Assembly: GCF_039595935.1 (NCBI RefSeq)
Contig: NZ_JBCNKR010000004.1
Span: forward strand, 247,001 to 311,000
Direction: 5' to 3'
DNA length: 64,000 nucleotides
Origin: Flavobacterium sp.
Lineage (GTDB): Bacteria; Bacteroidota; Bacteroidia; Flavobacteriales; Flavobacteriaceae
Both the position numbers and the translations under genes were made by a program. Positions 62,120-64,000 of this stretch are shown piece by piece (the stretch's first letter is position 1; every line of letters starts with the position of its first letter). A model generated the notes under the pieces. That model searched no databases and was not told the origin of the DNA. It was given only the letters and a program-made list of their open reading frames with translations.

Positions 62120-64000
62120 TTAAAATGTTGCGTTTACACCCGTCATATAAATACGGGAAAGTGGATATTTACCTAAATCCATTCCGAAGTTTTTAAGACC
62201 AACTTCCGGATCCATTCCTGAGTATTTGGTGATGGTAAACAAGTTTTGTCCAGAAACAAAGAATCTTAATTTTGCTTTTCCGTTTAACCAGTTTTCTTTA
62301 ACTATATAGCCTAGAGAAAGGTTTTTTAATCTTAAGAAAGAAGCGTCTTCAACATAAAAGTCTGAGATTCTTCCGAAATTATTATTGTTGTCTGTTGATG
62401 ACAATACCGGAATATCGGTATCTCTGTTTGTTGGCGACCATGCATTTTTAGATTCTGCCAATAAATTATATCCTGGGAAAGAAGCATTTAAACCTGTGTG
62501 TTTAACGGCATTGAAAACACTATTTCCTGCTGCTCCGTTAAAAAAGATATTCATATCAAAACCTTTCCATTTGAAGTTGGCGTTTAAGCTGTAAGTTGTT
62601 TTTGGAAAAGGACTTCCTAATACTACTCTGTCGCTGTTGTTGATTACACCGTCTCCGTTTTCATCTCTAAATTTAAAATCTCCGGCAACAGCATTTGGCT
62701 GATATGCTACTCCATTTGAGTTTACATAGGCTTTTGCTTCTTCATTACTTTGAAATAAACCGTCTGTTCTGTATCCGTAGAAAGCACCAACCGGACTTCC
62801 AACCTGATAAATATTCGCTAAAGGCAAACTACGAACTCTGCTAAGGTTTAATGGTTCTAATGAAGTTAAATCATCTTTAATAGAAACAATTTTGTTGCTC
62901 AAAAATCCTGCGTTTGCTGTTACATCAAACTTAAATTCGCCACGAGTTTTTTGGTATGTTAAACTTACTTCGATCCCTTTATTTTCAACATCTCCAGAGT
63001 TTACAATTCGGCCAAGAGGCGTTCCTGAAACTCCCGGTAACTGGTCACGAACTAACATGTCTTTGTTTGTTTTTACATAAGCATCAACAGAACCTAACAA
63101 AGTATTGTTGAACATGGCAAAATCTAAACCTATGTTAGTCTGCTCAGAACTTTCCCATTTTAAATTTGGATTTGATAATTCGCTTTCGGCATAACCGTAA
63201 TTGATTACCGGAGTAGCACCAATTAAAGCCTGAGTCTGAGTAAGAGGCACACTAAACTGATATGGTCCAAGATTTCCTAAGTTTCCTATTTGTCCCCAGC
63301 TTGCACGAAGTTTTAAAGTGCTTACAATCGGGTTGATGCTTTTCATGAATTCTTCTTCAGAAATTAACCATCCTGCCGAAACTGATGGATAGACTTTCCA
63401 ACGATTATTTTGTAAAAGTTTTGATGTTCCGTCGCGACGTACAATTCCTGATAATAAATATTTCTGATTGAAATCGTAATTTAACCTTCCAACATAAGAT
63501 GAAATAATCTCATCAGATAAACCTGCTCCAGTCTGCTGAATTAATTTTGCATTTAATAAATAACGCTGAGACGGATCTTCGTTGTCAAAACCAGTTCCTT
63601 CAATGGTATAATAATCTCTTTTCGTTTCCTGATACGTATATCCGGCTAAAGCTTTGAAATTGTGTTTTCCGAATGACTTTTCGTAAGAAACTGTCTGTTC
63701 ACTCAATAAATCAGTAATGGTCATCGACTTTTTAGTCAAACGGTTAAAGTCGAATATTTTTCCCGGTTCTGTAATTTTTACTGTAAAATCAGTTGCATTA
63801 TCCTGAATTCTTGTGTAACCCCAGTTTGATTTAACTTTTAAACCCGGAACAATTTCCCATTCTGCATAAGGATTAATTAAAACGGTCGAAATTGGGTTTC
63901 TGTTGTCTAATCTTTTTAAATACGCAACCGGATTAATTACGTCTCCATAAGAACCGATGTATTTTTCAGGAACTCCTCCAAATTGTCCCGAACCATCTTC
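62120..64000 (-). CDS. SusC-like TonB-dependent transporter, N-terminus beyond window
   Basis: The frame is open without a stop from 62120 to the right edge, about 626 residues of barrel sequence. The signal peptide, plug and start lie outside the window. Barrel features: KLRASWGQIGNLGNLGPYQF, ENKGIEVSLTYQKTRG, VGAFYGYRTDGLFQS, GDFKFRDENGDGVINNSDR, LRFFVSGQNLFTITKYSGMDP, and the aromatic C-terminus VNATF. Any start placed inside this stretch, such as the TTG at 63739, would be false, because in-frame coding continues to position 64000. Confidence 0.95.
   Translation of the reverse strand, partial: EDGSGQFGGVPEKYIGSYGDVINPVAYLKRLDNRNPISTVLINPYAEWEIVPGLKVKSNWGYTRIQDNATDFTVKITEPGKIFDFNRLTKKSMTITDLLSEQTVSYEKSFGKHNFKALAGYTYQETKRDYYTIEGTGFDNEDPSQRYLLNAKLIQQTGAGLSDEIISSYVGRLNYDFNQKYLLSGIVRRDGTSKLLQNNRWKVYPSVSAGWLISEEEFMKSINPIVSTLKLRASWGQIGNLGNLGPYQFSVPLTQTQALIGATPVINYGYAESELSNPNLKWESSEQTNIGLDFAMFNNTLLGSVDAYVKTNKDMLVRDQLPGVSGTPLGRIVNSGDVENKGIEVSLTYQKTRGEFKFDVTANAGFLSNKIVSIKDDLTSLEPLNLSRVRSLPLANIYQVGSPVGAFYGYRTDGLFQSNEEAKAYVNSNGVAYQPNAVAGDFKFRDENGDGVINNSDRVVLGSPFPKTTYSLNANFKWKGFDMNIFFNGAAGNSVFNAVKHTGLNASFPGYNLLAESKNAWSPTNRDTDIPVLSSTDNNNNFGRISDFYVEDASFLRLKNLSLGYIVKENWLNGKAKLRFFVSGQNLFTITKYSGMDPEVGLKNFGMDLGKYPLSRIYMTGVNATF

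Noticed and set aside
63736..63741. TTG as start of the right-edge SusC
   Set aside because: The same frame stays open with barrel-like sequence to position 64000, so the true start is outside the window.

Overview
The window looks like chromosomal DNA of a Flavobacterium-type member of the Bacteroidota. The reasons are its low GC content, SusC/SusD pairs, a hybrid two-component regulator, many short-spaced lipoproteins, type IX secretion (T9SS) sorting domains, Bacteroidota promoters (TTTG, about 20 bp, TAnnTTTG) and dispersed inverted repeats. I saw no tRNA, rRNA, CRISPR array, insertion-sequence transposase or phage gene. All calls come from reading the sequence; no database search was run.

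Region A (1-22.1 kb) is a xylan/hemicellulose utilisation locus. A leftward operon encodes a GH43 enzyme, a three-catalytic-domain esterase (CE6-like plus two CE1-like) and a GH3 beta-xylosidase-like enzyme that runs off the left edge. A divergent rightward set encodes a BglX-like GH3, a hybrid two-component sensor/regulator (HTCS), SusC, SusD, a glycan-binding lipoprotein, a GH10 xylanase lipoprotein and a GH16 lipoprotein. The model is surface capture and cutting, import through SusC/D, then debranching and hydrolysis in the periplasm, with induction by the HTCS. A tandem repeat upstream of susC is the likely HTCS site. Twin LacI-like palindromes and an orphan leader terminator mark the divergent promoter region.

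Region B (22.2-38 kb) is a patchwork of small regulated units: three SDR oxidoreductases, two Crp/Fnr regulators, an orphan histidine kinase, a membrane-bound LytTR regulator beside a cytochrome P460 pair, and an apparent reactive-species/electrophile defence island. That island holds a luciferase-like flavin oxidoreductase, AraC, RclC, AhpD-like, HxlR-SDR-SnoaL, and an SDR with a VOC-SnoaL fusion next to a Crp/Fnr gene. A textbook TTGAT-N4-ATCAA box sits by the second Crp/Fnr gene, and a 5-4-5 palindrome sits by the first.

Region C (38-45 kb) holds exported proteins: a PL14-like lipoprotein, an M57 metalloprotease, a T9SS-exported S8 protease, a lipoprotein beta-carbonic anhydrase and a TPR protein.

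Region D (45-60.2 kb, all leftward) runs from an ECF sigma factor through FecR and an STN-type TonB receptor to a beta-helix lipoprotein, a T9SS cargo protein, an unknown lipoprotein and an S41 protease. It resembles a trans-envelope signalling and uptake system without SusD. To its right lie a siderophore-type receptor with a near-perfect promoter and a phosphodiesterase-alkaline phosphatase fusion. Region E (60.5-64 kb) is the end of a second SusC/SusD locus that leaves the window on the right.
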